This document shows, piece by piece, positions 50,601 to 62,300 of a stretch of DNA of 64,000 bases. This DNA comes from Aphis gossypii (lineage: Eukaryota > Arthropoda > Insecta > Hemiptera > Aphididae). Each line of letters begins with the position of its first letter. The stretch's first letter is position 1. The stretch lies in NCBI RefSeq assembly GCF_020184175.1, contig NC_065533.1, positions 19,428,695 to 19,492,694 on the forward strand, given 5' to 3'. The translations under genes and the position numbers were made by a program. The notes below the pieces were generated by a model. That model searched no databases. It was not told where the DNA came from and saw only the letters and a program-made list of their open reading frames with translations.

Positions 50601-52358
50601 CTTTAATCAATTCTTTATACAATTATTTATTTAAATCTTTATTAAGTATTTTAAAAATAATTGTTCCAGAATAAATTTGAAATAAATGTATAATATTTTC
50701 TAAGCTACATTTTAATTATAAAAATTTATACCTACTAAATTAAATGTTTGATAGGTAAATATAAAGCTATCTACATATTGTTCAAATGGTACGTCTTCAA
50801 CGCCATAAATAATGATAATTAATAATGTTTCATACGGCGGGGTACTTATTGAATGGAAATTAATTGTATATTTTTACCGCCGTATTTAAAAATATTTTTT
50901 TTAACTTCTTACCATATACTATATTGTGAGAAATAGCCAAATAAAAATGTTGTTTTAGTTTAATTTTTTTTTTAAACGTGAATTGCACAATCATACTTGT
51001 ACACTAGTAGATAAATAAACTTAAAAAATCTGATCGAAAAAAAGACAAATTTATATACTTAACAACATCGTTTTTATTTTATTTAAAAAAAATTCCAACT
51101 GAATGCTTGCGGAGCTTTAACTATAAACCTAACACTAAAGTGTTGCTAACAATTAATTGGAAATTTGATCCATATTGTATTTTATATTATATATTTTTAT
51201 AAGTTATTTAAATATGTTAATTTTTTACTATTTTTCACCAGTTACTCATATAAAATGACATAGTATTTACGTAAAAGTAAAATTATTTAAAATATATTTT
51301 AAATTTTATAATTTACTATTTCCTCTTTATTTTATGATAATTAAGTTACCAGCTTAAATTTAAAAGCTTGAAATAGCTTATTATTTCATAAATGTATAAT
51401 TTTGAATCCCAGTAAATAAAAGTCAATAGTTAATTATAGCTTAACATTTACCCATTTAAAATTGTAGGATTAAATAATTTTTTTAATTGAATTTGTACTT
51501 TTAAAAATAAAGATTTAATATTTTAAAATAAAGTTTTGCTATACCTATATAAATATGATGAATATATAATAATATGTTCATATTATGTACAATATATAAA
51601 ATCAAAAAGACGTGTAGACATTGTTATATATTTTAAACATTTAATCGTTCAGTTAAATATAAATATAAATATATTTTTATGTGTGAAAATTAAAGTTTTT
51701 AAAATTAAAATGTCCCACAACTAATGTTATACATTTATAATGAACATAATATATCTATTTAATATTTGAAAATAATGCGTTGATTTACCATCATCACGCT
51801 TAAATTTTTAAAAAATTTAACAATAATGAGTATTTAATGCTGCAGAAAATTAGAGAAACAAGAAAAATGCTCAACAGTCATAATATCTGACATCTGTATC
51901 CAACAATCGACCCACCTTTTTCCACAAATATATAATAATATTTTAATTCCGTGATTCCATACATAATTCTAAGTATATTTATTATAGTAGTATATAAACT
52001 ACCTATATGTTATATCTATAGTCGTAGCCCTTAGGTATCAGTTTAACGGAATCTTTGTGTTATCATATTTGTTCTACTCTTTGAATTATTGTTACAAAAT
52101 AATACACTATCCGGTACTGTACTTCTATGTCACGTACCAGATGTTTGCCATTTAAGTTTTCATCGCTCAATCCCAACAGCGATTCCATTGACTTGAGCTG
52201 TCTCCGGCGGTCAGGTACTCTTCCATCGGTAATAGTAGAGATCCGGTGCCTCTTAACTGGTGAAAGAGGGCGGATCCTATGGTGGTAATCAAACTCCGGG
52301 TAACTTCGGTCATGGTTACCGTTTGACCGCAGCCAGTCTTGTATTTGAAAAGTATCGT
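17350..52358 (-). CDS. Kank: KANK family protein: KN motif and ankyrin repeat protein (5' end missing)
   Basis: Twelve coding exons on the minus strand: 52138-52358, 50215-50359, 50021-50151, 49864-49944, 49149-49242, 43055-44012, 23938-24030, 22622-22754, 22442-22552, 20496-20708, 17747-17947, 17350-17613. All have AG/GT borders and every phase closes, giving 880 residues from the first full codon. In order: a Ser/Arg-rich region (1-165), coiled coil (about 163-222), Ala/Thr/Pro-rich linker with TQT motifs (225-542), then five ankyrin repeats (about 640-815) and a Ser/Lys-rich tail. The ankyrin block (GNTVLHYSISHGNF, TTLMLAVSHGK, DGSTALMCAAEHG, DGSTALSIAMEAGH) follows the KANK signature closely. 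KANK proteins link talin adhesions to cortical microtubule complexes: the KN motif binds talin, the coiled coil liprin-beta, the ankyrin repeats KIF21. The KN exon was not found; the first exon here begins inside a codon, so coding sequence lies upstream. Confidence 0.95.
17747..17947 (-). CDS. Kank: Kank exon: ankyrin repeats 3 and 4
   Basis: The exon of 67 codons is in phase 0, with acceptor 'cacttgcag' and donor GTAAAT. It encodes TTLMLAVSHGKSEVVKLLL and DGSTALMCAAEHGLQEIVN, two canonical ankyrin repeats with the TPLH-like and VVxLLL positions in place. Phase 0 joins on both sides give a continuous ankyrin register. Confidence 0.93.
20496..20708 (-). CDS. Kank: Kank exon: ankyrin repeats 1 and 2
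   Basis: Seventy-one codons in phase 0, acceptor 'ttttatcag'. It begins GNTVLHYSISHGNFDVV, a hallmark of KANK ankyrin repeats, and ends VNLQAKK. The donor GTTAGT departs from consensus but is required for the register to continue in the next exon. Confidence 0.93.
22442..22552 (-). CDS. Kank: Kank exon: capping helices before the ankyrin repeats
   Basis: Thirty-seven codons in phase 0, acceptor 'tgtcttacag', donor GTAAGC. It encodes LVKNYINWFTSYSPVLLEF followed by INMTDAA, matching the KANK segment in which a helical pair ends in an 'N(M/L)(A/T)D' turn just before GNTALHYS. Confidence 0.9.
22622..22754 (-). CDS. Kank: Kank exon: helical region ending EEWFK
   Basis: One base completes a split Lys codon, then 44 codons ending IDIVREEWFK. 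The E-W-F motif before the capping helices is typical of KANK proteins. The acceptor is 'ttatacag'. The donor GTTTAA is weak, but no better site keeps the frame. Confidence 0.88.
22755..23937 (-). other. Kank: Kank intron containing a hAT MITE
   Basis: A 1.2-kb AT-rich intron. Apart from the inserted element at 23324-23800 nothing else was recognised. Confidence 0.7.
23324..23800. mobile_element. hAT-type miniature inverted-repeat element in Kank intron
   Basis: A 477-bp element. Its ends read CAGAGGTGTTTCCAT and, on the other strand, CAGGGGTGTTTCCAT, a 15-bp terminal inverted repeat with one mismatch. An exact 8-bp target duplication, ATTATATT, is at 23316-23323 and 23801-23808. It repeats 'gagagtatac' several times inside and has no coding capacity. 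The intact duplication suggests a fairly recent insertion. Confidence 0.9.
23938..24030 (-). CDS. Kank: Kank exon: acidic linker
   Basis: One base completes a split Arg codon, then 30 codons (SMSSTPELQNRLPES, then PIQDELY), then two bases of a Lys codon. The acceptor is 'ttttttttag', and the alternative AG two bases later gives an immediate stop. The donor is GTAATT. The sequence is low in hydrophobic residues and probably flexible. Confidence 0.85.
29625..30480 (+). mobile_element. Decayed Tc1/mariner-type transposon, 5' truncated
   Basis: With frameshifts and stops the segment reads a Tc1-like DDE transposase C-terminal half. FQQDNAPIHTARIIK (second catalytic Asp region) begins at about 29796, then LDWPAR, then in a shifted frame IENIWELLAKEVYKD (third catalytic acidic region), and it ends near ANGGFTK at about 30085. 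The 3' end is the terminal repeat 'ctttttgtcgcgcactg' at 30462-30478 followed by TA, the usual Tc1/mariner target. No matching left repeat and no N-terminal DNA-binding half were found, so the copy is dead. Confidence 0.85.
37396..37788 (+). CDS. Isolated 130-codon reading frame in Kank intron (unknown)
   Basis: The frame opens at a GTG codon near 37396. The first in-frame ATG gives MFVLNPNHNFECHIK at about 37471, and the frame ends with TAA at 37786-37788. Its composition is more balanced than the surrounding AT-rich sequence, with no homopolymer runs and four Cys, including a CSSC pair followed by RKQKK. It could be an exon of an unrecognised gene, a remnant of a mobile or viral sequence, or a chance frame. 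No start context or splice partner is convincing. An 11-bp inverted repeat (37342-37352 and 37399-37409) lies just upstream, and an 8-bp-arm hairpin (37749-37768) lies inside the end. I do not recognise the protein. Confidence 0.25.
   Translation: MYRTTSQILGYAPYGAGKYHLNRKSTMFVLNPNHNFECHIKTVVYVCNITYLNAERAYYRGQTECSSCRKQKKPVDYIMLRAQINSDDNIYLNYNLYVPPRNTNRAYVGHLESRLITRSVSIYGFCLTTR
39596..40241. repeat. TTTCCACCA repeats, three direct and one inverted
   Basis: TTTCCACCA occurs on the plus strand three times (about 39596, 39661 and 39694) and once inverted at 40232-40240. The outer pair extends to a 15-bp inverted repeat GTTTCCACCAAAAAA (39693-39707 and 40227-40241). It may be the remains of a small transposon, but no target duplication was found. 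Confidence 0.3.
41040..41400. promoter_or_regulatory. GC-rich island inside Kank intron, possible internal promoter
   Basis: It is GC- and CpG-richer than the surrounding intron and lies 1.6 kb beyond (downstream, in gene sense) the TQT-rich exon. It resembles the islands at 4.85-5.6 and 62.3-63.7 kb. If it is a minus-strand promoter it could drive a short isoform with only the linker exon at 23938-24030 and the ankyrin domain. No clear first exon was identified, and the plus strand is equally possible. Confidence 0.3.
42785..42829. mobile_element. Stray terminal end of a hAT element
   Basis: It ends 'accaaattatgccactg', the reverse complement of a CAGTGGCATAATTTGGT-type hAT end. No opposite end was found nearby, so it is a fragment. 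Confidence 0.4.
43055..44012 (-). CDS. Kank: Kank exon: GC-rich Ala/Thr linker with TQT motif array
   Basis: A 958-bp exon starting with two bases of a split Val codon and ending with two of a split Arg codon; acceptor 'atttgtttccag', donor GTAAGA. It encodes about 318 residues of Ala/Thr/Pro/Val-rich, low-complexity, probably disordered sequence. It opens with VSTKEVGVNCVPMCRDVGV, a KANK-like 'RDVGV' segment. TQT motifs are at 43822-43830 (VHTQTDA), 43777-43785 (AHTQTKD), 43732-43740 (YTQTAAV), 43450-43458 (RATQTDA) and 43402-43410 (TTQTEA), with a TQS at 43621-43629 (VGTQSS). The first three sit exactly 15 residues apart in a 45-bp tandem repeat. GC content is far above the rest of the gene, which also opens long frames in other phases. 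It ends with a poly-Gln/poly-Pro stretch. Confidence 0.92.
44013..49148 (-). other. Kank: Kank intron (5.1 kb)
   Basis: AT-rich, with (TA)n near 45460-45472, a GC-richer patch near 45040-45320 and a small hAT-like relic at 46800-46952. No other exon is required by phase. Confidence 0.65.
46800..46952. mobile_element. Probable hAT MITE relic
   Basis: A 153-bp segment whose ends read CAGGCCCGTTAGGCA and, on the other strand, AAGGCCCAAAGCCAG. It is flanked by TGTCCACA (46792-46799) and TGTCCACG (46953-46960), a 7-of-8 match in target duplication. It is GC-richer than the flanks and has no coding capacity. The match is weaker than for the two other elements. Confidence 0.55.
49149..49242 (-). 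CDS. Kank: Kank exon: coiled coil, second half
   Basis: Thirty-one codons from phase 0 plus one base of a split Val codon; acceptor 'gtataaaacag', donor GTAAGT. AQVSSLNLEKQRLSSELDKH shows a heptad-like spacing of hydrophobics and follows the KANK coiled-coil pattern in which a 'P-L-L/M' segment leads into a Leu-rich helix. In vertebrate KANK this region binds liprin-beta. Confidence 0.9.
49864..49944 (-). CDS. Kank: Kank exon: coiled coil, first half
   Basis: Twenty-seven codons, phase 0 at both ends; acceptor 'tgttcacag', donor GTAATA. LIREQMVKSLEIIKDLEEQV then KLVPMLK is the typical KANK helix with the conserved '(V/I)P(L/M)L' break. Confidence 0.9.
50021..50151 (-). CDS. Kank: Kank exon: Ser/Asn-rich segment leading into coiled coil
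   Basis: Two bases complete a split Val codon, then 43 codons (EGDESNFNKLDSSFES, then TGSSGYSTKPDQ, ending SLNTYNELQ) run into the LIREQM helix of the next exon. Acceptor 'ttttag', donor GTAAAT. The Ser-rich part may be phosphorylated; that is inference. Confidence 0.85.
50215..50359 (-). CDS. Kank: Kank exon: acidic helical segment
   Basis: Forty-eight codons plus one base; acceptor 'ttttattcag', donor GTATGT. It reads VQDSLDRALMDFEETLELAF followed by a Pro-rich PPPRGF turn. No named domain is recognised here, but phases and spacing place it firmly in the Kank transcript. Confidence 0.85.
50360..52137 (-). other. Kank: Kank intron (1.8 kb)
   Basis: Very AT-rich; no exon, transposon end or repeat was recognised. 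Confidence 0.6.
52138..52358 (-). CDS. Kank: Kank exon: most 5' coding exon found, Arg/Ser-rich
   Basis: Two bases of a split codon followed by 73 codons; acceptor 'cccccacgcag', donor GTACGT. The content includes RPLSPVKRHRISTITDGRVP and QLKSMESLLGLSDENLNG, a basic Ser/Pro-containing stretch followed by a Leu-rich segment, resembling the region after the KN motif in KANK proteins only in composition. Because it begins in mid-codon there must be at least one more coding exon upstream, expected to carry the KN motif. The open frame does continue to an ATG at 52503, but that part reads through the pyrimidine tract and looks like intron. Confidence 0.85.
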
Positions 52359-55300
52359 CTGCGTGGGGGCAAAAACAATTAAAACCGGTTAAAAAAAATA
52401 TATAAAGGAAAATAAAAAAGAACGAACGCCGAGATGACTCGACGGGAGAGAGAGAGTAACAATAATAATAATGGTCACGGATTGCTGGGCACTTCAACTT
52501 CAAAACGGATGGACGCTAAGACATATGGAATGCGTCTTATGTACTCACGTAAAACTGGTCTTCACAACGTAAAATTCCTTTACGATGTTACGTTATGCTC
52601 GTGTAAATGCTATTTCTATAACTAGATCCAATGATATTATATAAAAACCTAAAATCTAAATTGCATTTCCCTACACACAGTTTTTCTCAAGTCATTTGTA
52701 CGATTTGTAACCTGCCTCATATGTTATTATGTCACCTTAGGTATTTTTTAGCTTCTAAATATAATTTTTTAATGACATTTGCATTATGTATTATAGCTAT
52801 GATAGTTATATTACTATTTTTTTTTTATTAATACATAAAAAAAAATGCAGGTTTTATACTATTCGAAGTATAAAAGATTTATATATTATATAAATTGGAG
52901 ACCTAAGTTATAAAACTAAAAATGCTAGTAATAATTAATTTAATTTAAAACTCTACAATGAATACAGCTGAAAGTATCAGACCATACAAAAACGAATTTT
53001 CGAGTAGCTGCCTCAGTTGGGTAATTTAAATCGTTCCATTGTTTGAATATTTGTGCCATTCAAAATACCTACATTTGCGCTTCTAATGGATCTGAATTAG
53101 ATAGGTACTTACTAAACATTCAGCCATATTATAATCAAGGGCATATTATAAACATAATATATAGTAAATATATTGTGATTAATTTGATATACTTCGTCTC
53201 TAAGCCACAATACACGTCGATGAAGATGAGATGAGAAACGACAATAAGGAGAGATGACTTTCTTTATCGGTCGTAGAGTCAAGGACAATTATAATTCGGG
53301 CTAGTTTGACAATGAACTCTTGCAAAGTAAAATCAGTTAGGCGAGTACCTGTTTGGACATTGTGCAATGTTTATCATTTGGCTTAACGGTTTTCGAAACT
53401 CAATGACATTTGTTTTATGATTTAAAATTAGTCTAAATATTTTTTAAGTGTAATTGAGTAATAAAATAAAATAATACGATAAGTGAACTTTTAATTACAA
53501 CAAAATAACTATAATCGTTTTAAAGTAAATTATGTTATATATTATACAACCTTTAACTAAAATAAAAATGTTAAAAATTGTTTACTACAAAATACTCTCA
53601 AATTTTCGAAATTACAAACTGATTAACATAATTAAAAATTGTAGGTATCTTAGGTTAGAAAATACGACGAAAACAAACACTAAATTTAGAAAACAATGCT
53701 ATTTTTGTTCATTTTTTCTTAATTATTTTTAAGATAAATAGCCACTAGAAATATTTTAATCTTAGCTGAAAGTACTAACTGTATAAAAATGTTCTACCAG
53801 AAAGTAAATACTCTCAAAGTTGCTTTTTTGCCTCATAAGGTAATGATGGAATCAAAAACATAAATAAATTATTAAAAAAAAAAAGTATACAATAATGTAA
53901 ACTAAAAGATTCGTTATGAATTTCAACAAACACGTAAGAATACGAACATCTTTAAAAAAAAAACTTAAATATTATTAACACTGTATTATCGCATAGGTAG
54001 TACCTAAATATAATATTTTTTAATGAGCGTATTTATTATTCCAGTGTTTTATGGATTTAATAATTCTTTTTCATACATATAGTAAGCACTCATTATCTTT
54101 GAATATAAGTAGATAGGTAGGTACATATATTACCGCTATTGAAGTATTTATTTTTTTTTAACGACGATTATACATTTTTAATTTTATTTAAAAAAAAATT
54201 TAATGTTTTTTGTACATATTATGTACAATTTCATATTTTACAGGAATTTTTATTTTAAAAATACAATTTAGTATGAGTGCCTAGTAAATTGTTGTAAAAG
54301 TTTTATTAAAATTTTTTATGAGCACTGATTTGAATCAAAATATCGGTTTACTACTACACACGCCTAAATTTTAAGTAGCTAAATAATTTTTTTACCGCAC
54401 ACTTAAAATTTTTATTTTTTAGAATTTACAAACAATTTATTTTATGATAAACAATAAAAACAAAACAAATTATATTAATACTTTGGTACACTATACAATA
54501 TATACATATATATTATATAAGGTCATATAAATTGTGGTTAAATAGGTTAAATTATAGTATACATATTATGTGTATATACTGCTCATTTATTAAGTTTGAA
54601 CAACATTGATTAATAACATTTCATAACATTCGGTGTAAATTTTATAAATTTAAAATAAATCTATTGGTAACAGACGAATCAGATATAGACAATTAAAGTT
54701 CATAAAATAATAATAAAATCAAATATTACGTAATATGTGTATAATAATGCTATAATACATAGTTATTACAGATCACGAAAGTTATTATTACGTATAGCCG
54801 AACATCTGTTCGAGAGATACACATCACAACTATAATATTATATTTTACATGTTGTTTAGCCTTATAGATAATTTAAAGTAAGAAGTCAATTATTTATTTT
54901 TCATTTTGCTATGATTTGTTTAATAAAGTAATTAAATTAAAACGATTCTATATTTTGTGTAATTTTACTTAACATCGTACTTTATAAAGTAATAACTAAA
55001 TTATTTACAAAAATATAATTTCTAATAATCAGAACTATAAAAATTATTACTGCACTTGATATTATAACCACACTTTATTTATGATGGTGTTATTTATTAA
55101 AAAAGCAATTCATTGTTTATGGGGTAATAATAATATCATCTTCATAAATCGATTTAAAATATTTTTACGTGGGTAGAGCATTCATTCTTTTTGTACATAT
55201 TCTTACATTTTCATAATTACAAATGTACAATATGTATATGTTTGTAGGTATTAAGAAATGAAAACAAAATGATAAAATTATGGATTATTATGGATTTAAC

Positions 55301-58300
55301 AATATAATAATATGATATCAGTAAATCAGTTGACTATTTTTCACTCGAATAACTGTTTTCCAGACACAGTAATTACATTAATATTTTGACTTATAAGATA
55401 AAATATTCATATATTTAACATAATTCTATATATCAAAACAAAAGTGTCACATACTTATAAAACATGGTTATATTATTATACATATTATAATTTACGATTG
55501 ATAGAGGTGATGATTTGTTAGACAAGTGTGATATTTTATATTTTAATTTATTCCTACATGACATTACTATTATGTATGAGCACAGAATACGATGAAATAT
55601 TGAGCTATGTATTATATAATATTAAAATAATTATAATAAAAAACAATAATAAACAAAATAATAACAATAAATGTTCGATAATAAAATATACTAAATATGT
55701 ATATAATATTTAAATATACATTAAATAATACTCATATAAATATAATATTGCAGTATTAGTTTAATTTATTTATGTTTTATATATTTATACTTCAAAGTCG
55801 ACGTATATTTTCTGAAACCTTTAATAAAGACCAGATAAATTATTATTTAATTTGAAAATATGCATTAAAATCGGAAGTATCAAATTATATTAAATATTTT
55901 TATCAGTTATAAATATATAACAATAACAAAAATTAATTACTTTCAATATATTATATGTTTATAATTAAAAATCCATTTTAAATAATGTTTTTTAAAAAAC
56001 CTTTACGTAACATTTAAGGAGACCATTTTATTGTTTTTAACATATTAGAAAAGATAATTAAATGTGCTTAATAAGAAATTATTTACTATAACCAAATCAC
56101 AGTATAATATAATGCATTAAGATATACATTTTTTATGGTAGGTATAACTACAGTTTATAACTTTTTATACTGTTGTGTCAATTATCATTTTTGCGATACT
56201 ACGGTTATTGTTTAACAAACCCGCTGCAATGGCCAACTTGAATGATAATTATTTATCTTTATGAAAAGTTAAAGTTATTTTGTACTAAATTCTTAATTAT
56301 TATCAGTATTTAAACATAAAGTACCTATTCAATTATTAAATACAATCTTAAATAATATAAAAAATAAAGTTTTTAAAAATAAATCTAATACTAACTCTTT
56401 ATAACCAAAAAGCCGTAAATGATTAAGATTATAGGTTTTTCATAATTTTCTGATTCCAAAATAATAATTGATTTCTATAAATGTATAAAATGAAATAAAT
56501 CGGTTTCACGAAATTAATATCGAAACACAATGTGGATAAAAACTTTGAAGTGTTCCGGAAACGGTTGATATCAACCCATATTATGTCAATATTAATAGAA
56601 TAAAATATATTAGATACCTGTATATAGTGTCGGAAAAAACAGCATAAAATTTCCAAGAAATTACTCGTAAGTAATTGAATCAAGATTATCAAATAAAAGT
56701 AATATTTACCGTCGAGAAACGTCGTTAAAATAATTATATAGGTACAGGGTCTATTTGACATTATTGCATTTGCAGTTTGCACTATTATTGCATTTGTCAG
56801 ACTAGTTACGCTCTGTAGACTGTATGTACAATATACTTTATATATGTATATTAAACAGGAATAATATTGGCTATTTGTAAATTATTTTCCGATTATTTTT
56901 TCACCTAAAAAATGGACAACAGATTATAGGTAGTACTTAACATAATATTATTATGGTGCACCATAATGCTATCTTAATCGTTTAATCATCAAAATAAATG
57001 TATGTATACAATTATAATGATTGAAATAAATAATTTTTACTTAATATTTCATGTCTTTGAAAGTTAAAGTTAAAATTATTTGATAGAATCAAAGTACAGC
57101 CATTATATAATTCCCACTATAATAAAATGTACACCTAATTTACAAATTAAAAAATTTAATTAAAATATTAAAACATGGGTATTAATGCACGTTCATTTAT
57201 GGATATGACGTATAAGCTCATATTATAACTATAATTACTATAACTATAACTTAAGTGTTTTAAGAGCTGTCATTGAACTGAAATCGAAATGATTAAAAAA
57301 AAATATTACTTGAACATATAATAACATTGTTTTCAAGTGTATTTTACACAAGTATATTAATGTCAATTACAATGGGAAAGATTAAACACCACGCCTATTT
57401 TTAGTGGGCATTCAAAATTAGTTTAAACAACATAGCATTTATAATGGCCTACGAAGGATGTATTTATCACATTTGTATTAAACTAAATAACTGTACCTAA
57501 CTGTATGTATTAGAAAAAAACTTTTGTCGGGTATACTAATTTAAATATTTATTTCCTTGGTGTGATACCTAAAAAAAAAATTACCTAAAATACTCGTAAA
57601 TAGGTAACCTTAAAGATAATTTTATTAATATAATAAATAAGCAGTTATAACTAATTTTGAAAATTTTAATTAATACAATGGTAGGTACATGTCAGAATAT
57701 AAAAATGTATAAATCAATTTACATAAAGTGGCTAAATAAATTTTTATATAGGTAATGCCTCTGACAGTAAAAAATATCCTTTAAAACGTAATTCGTAATT
57801 ATTAATCAGGTAGGTATGTATTGATTTTAAAAATCTTATGAATAAAAATTCTTGTTTAAATCAAATACATTTGTTAATTTTAACAAATAATATAAATAAT
57901 AATGTTATCATAAAAATGAAATAGCTTACTGAATTACAGAATAAACTATTTCCATGTTATATATTTATATATATTTTAGCCTTTAGGTATATAATGGTAT
58001 TTTATACTACATACAATTTCCTAAATAATATTAATAGTATTTGGTAAATTCCTGACTTAAATAAGATAGTCTCATGAGTCATGTAGTCATGTGCTCATGT
58101 CACAATATCAATGTTTATTATTTATATTAACGAAATATATAAATATTTATTTTTACTTATATCCAATAGGCAATAATGTATTGATATTTTATAGTTGAGT
58201 CATATCTAAAATTTATTATGTTATCATCTGTATTAAAAAGTTATTACAATTTGTGAATAAATCTAAAAAAATAAACTATTTTCCCTTCGGTGAACTACAT

Positions 58301-61300
58301 ATTTTACAATACAATTTAAAATATATTTTAATCATTACATTAATATTTAATAAAACAATAACTATTATTAATTAGTATCATGCACGAGTACGGTTGATGA
58401 TACACGTTACAATAGTTTTAAAATAGTAATAAATAAGTGATTAAAGACTTATTTTCCATAATTTCTAATTTCATTCTGCCCATCTGTTTGACACGATTAC
58501 CATAAAAAAATATAACATGAAAAAAGTCAAACAAGTTCATAAAATATTTAAAGGATTCATTTCTAGTTTAATCATATTAATTATATCGGCAAACGACCTT
58601 AGGTAAAACTTATTATACATTCAGTAACTATAAGATACGATCTAATATATTATAATGGCCACCAACCATGAACATGATCACATCATATTTTATGAAAAAA
58701 TTAGTTAGTATTAATAGTTTTAATTATAAATAAATTATTTGAAAAATAATGAAACTGTAATACATGATAACGTTGTTACTTGTTGAGTGTTTAATACATT
58801 TCTTTATAAAATATATGATAATTAGAAGCGATTGAATACTGTAGTATGGGTAGGTGGCAGGTGCATAGATACTGATAAATAATACTTGAAAATACAATAT
58901 TATTCAAATTTATTAGATTAAGCTATGATTAAATTATATTAATGTACAGCTAAATATAACATAAGTTAATATAGATATATTTATATGTAAAGACGTATAG
59001 TACATAACACATGATCATGATTCATAAATCATAAAAATATACTTACTCCTTAGTCCTTACTCCTTATATGAGTTATAATATTATACGCTAAAATGGTATA
59101 CGCGTATTTCAATGTAAAATAATATCATAGTGTCTTCGTTGTGTCATCTGTTTACAAAACTACAGTATAATCGGTATACCTAATATACACAACATAATAT
59201 TATTTACGAAGTTGTCGAAACACATGTAGGATAATATTACATTCAAACATAGAGGTAAATTAGATATAAAAAATTATAAAAATTAATTTTTAAAGGTGTG
59301 CTAAACCATGGGAATGTATAATCAGATAAAAGAAAACAATAATTGCGAAATGAAAACAAAAACAAAAAATATATTTTATTAAAATATTACTTATCTACAT
59401 ACGTTTTTTATAGACGTGTATAAAATGAACATGGTGAAGTTTTAACTACGTTATGTCGACCATCGTGATGTGTATCGGATAAGTACAATAAGGAATATCT
59501 AGTTTGACCTACATACTTTTTCATTTTCCATGAATGGGAAACAAGTACTGAATTTTTCAAAATAAACTACCATAAAATGTTACAAAGCAGTTGACAGTAC
59601 AGGTTCAATAAATTGTAGCATTTTTTTTAGCACAATATTATTTATTACCCATTATATATCGAAGGAAAAAAAAGGTAATAAGATAAATGTTATTGTTTAG
59701 GCGCTATATGGTGTGTTCCGGCGTGCCAGCATGTAAGTCTAAACAAATCGCGAGCGAAAAAAAAATTATCTATAATCGATTCTAAAAATTTAAATAATTG
59801 TCTAACTGTAATACTGCATTAAATAATGGCACTGAACGACTCATAGCTACTGTCATTATTTATTATCCAAATTTTTTATGATATAAAAAATAAAACACAA
59901 ATGAGAATAATGTTGTTGTCGTGGCTAGTAATATTGCGTGCATGCTATGATGTTATTTGTTAACGAATACTTCTAGAAACGTCTTTATTGACATAATAAT
60001 ATTTGAATTGAATTTTTTTATTTTTTTTTTTTTTTGTGATGTGATAATGATTTTTGATTACTAATTACAAACCGGCTATGATTAAAATGATTAAATACGG
60101 CAGTCGATACTCGATAGTAACATATTGTATTTAATTCAATGTTGTATTAGTGTCTACAATACCTGTTTACCCTTCTACCCTCAGAATATTATAGGATTAA
60201 AATTACTGCTATTACTAAAAGTAATGACTATTTTATGTAATATGTATATTAAATATTAATTCATATTATGTACATTTTATTACGCTCAGGCCTCAGAGGT
60301 ATCCCGAAACTTACAAATTCACTCAAATTTAGTTCTAAAAGTGTAGCATCTATAATATTATTAAACTAATATCTTCTGGTTTAATAACAAACCATTTTGA
60401 ATATTATATCATAATTTAGTTCATTAAAATATTTTTCGACGATCACAATTAAATGTCAATGTCAAATGAATTATATACAATCATAAAATATTATATTATA
60501 TTAATACATTTTTAACCGCAATAAACTTGTATAAAGTGCATAGAACTAAAAAAAAGAAGTAGATTCCTAATATGAACTCGTTAGTCGTTTATAATATGTA
60601 TTTTATATTTTTATAAAAGATTTACCTATACATTTTACTCGGCAAAGAATTAGATAGGAAATAGAAAGTTGACAATTCCATAATAATTATGCCAAATCCG
60701 AAACTTATCAACTGGTTATTGTTTTAACCCAATTAAACTTAATAATTATACTCGAGGCAATACCGTATGCTTTAAAATCGACCATAACAGATTTTAGGTG
60801 TAGATATTCTTAGTAATCGGTGGCTAAACAACGTTCACCTTCAAAACAAAACATCATAACTACACCGGAGATAACATATGTTAAGTGCGCGGTTTACGTA
60901 CCTATTCAATATCGTTTCACGACGGCGACGATAATCGTGTTTTCCTATACGCATGCTTAATACTGCGTTTCGGCACAAATAGTATAATATCAAGGACGTA
61001 TATTATATCTGTATATAATATACTGGGTGATTCTTTTAAAATTATTTACACAGTATAATATAGGTATCGGTAAAGTATTGACGTTTTTAAAATATTTTTT
61101 TACTCAAATCATTTAAACTTTAAATAATTTAACTTATAGCCAGGGTTAGAATTTGTATGCAATAAAAAATTGTTAAGTATTCATTTTATTTATCGAAATA
61201 CGCAAAAATATGCATTTTAATTTTTAAAAGGTACACACAAAAATATAGTTAAAATAAATATTTATTTATTGAAATACATCTGTAGTGATTAGCTTATTGC

Positions 61301-62300
61301 CATAATTTATAATACGTTTAATTGAGATTAAAAATTATTTATTTTTTTTTTGCATACATTAATAAATTATTATTTAGTATTAAAATATATAATTCTCATT
61401 CTAATAGTAGAAAAACGTATTTTATATACTACGACCACATATTTTTTTTTAAATTTTCGAATATAAATGATCGGCTAACATACATTGTACATAGTATATT
61501 GTACCTGAGGATTGTATTTATAAAAATAAAATGTATGTCTGACCAAAAAACCAAGTTTTATACTTTGATCAGTTTAAAATGTTTAAAAACAATAAATACG
61601 ATTATATTGAGTATACAAAAATATGCAAAATAAAAACAGTATCATTTTCATCATAATAATATAAATCGCGGACATTACTCACTTAAACTTAATTTGGACG
61701 TAAAAAAAAAAATGATTTTGCATACAAATCCTAGCCCTACTTAATACTTATAAAGTTATAACTAATTAACTATAAATTCGAAATTTGATTTTTATACATC
61801 GAATACTCCAAAAAATATTCTGTTTCGGAATCAGAAACTAAAAGTGTATATTCTATAATTCAAAAATAAAAATGAAACTGATAGTAAAAAATGTAAGAAA
61901 AATATTACTTTTTCAAAAATCATTTTAATATTTAGAATTATAAAAAAAAAATTTTCAAAAGAGTTCATACTTTATCGGATAAAAAGCGTACCTATTTACT
62001 CTTATAGAACCGCCTGTTAATGTCGTAACGTTTGATATCCGAAACTAGTATTTTCGAATTATCTATGCATAATATTTATCTTTATCTATAGTGTCGGTGT
62101 TTAGTATAGGTACAATACAATATACTGTGACGAGAAGTAAGTAATAATAAACGGAGAAAGTATTACCTTGGAATGACAACGTCACCTTGACAGTCGAAAA
62201 TAATTACAGATAATAATTTTATAAATTACGGTATAAAGTACAATAACATAATATAGGTAGATGGTACCTTATTCAAACTATTGCACTCTTGCACAGACGC
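52359..62300. other. AT-rich stretch, probable Kank 5' intron, no exon found
   Basis: I scanned the minus strand for a KN-type sequence (LDLDF..KYVDDI) and found none. Open frames here, for example on the minus strand at 56429-56782, are hydrophobic and AT-driven. A (GA)n run lies near 52445-52456. It is either a single large intron of Kank or intergenic sequence. Confidence 0.5.

Noticed and set aside
52359..52503. Extension of the first Kank exon to an ATG at 52503
   Set aside because: The added residues come from a pyrimidine-rich tract that ends in a good acceptor (cacgcag) and encode an improbable Phe/Ile-rich run; a spliced upstream exon is more likely.
56429..56782. 117-codon minus-strand frame considered as an upstream Kank exon
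   Set aside because: It is Ile/Phe/Tyr-rich as expected from AT-rich DNA, has no KN-type motif and no splice borders giving the phase required by the exon at 52138-52358.
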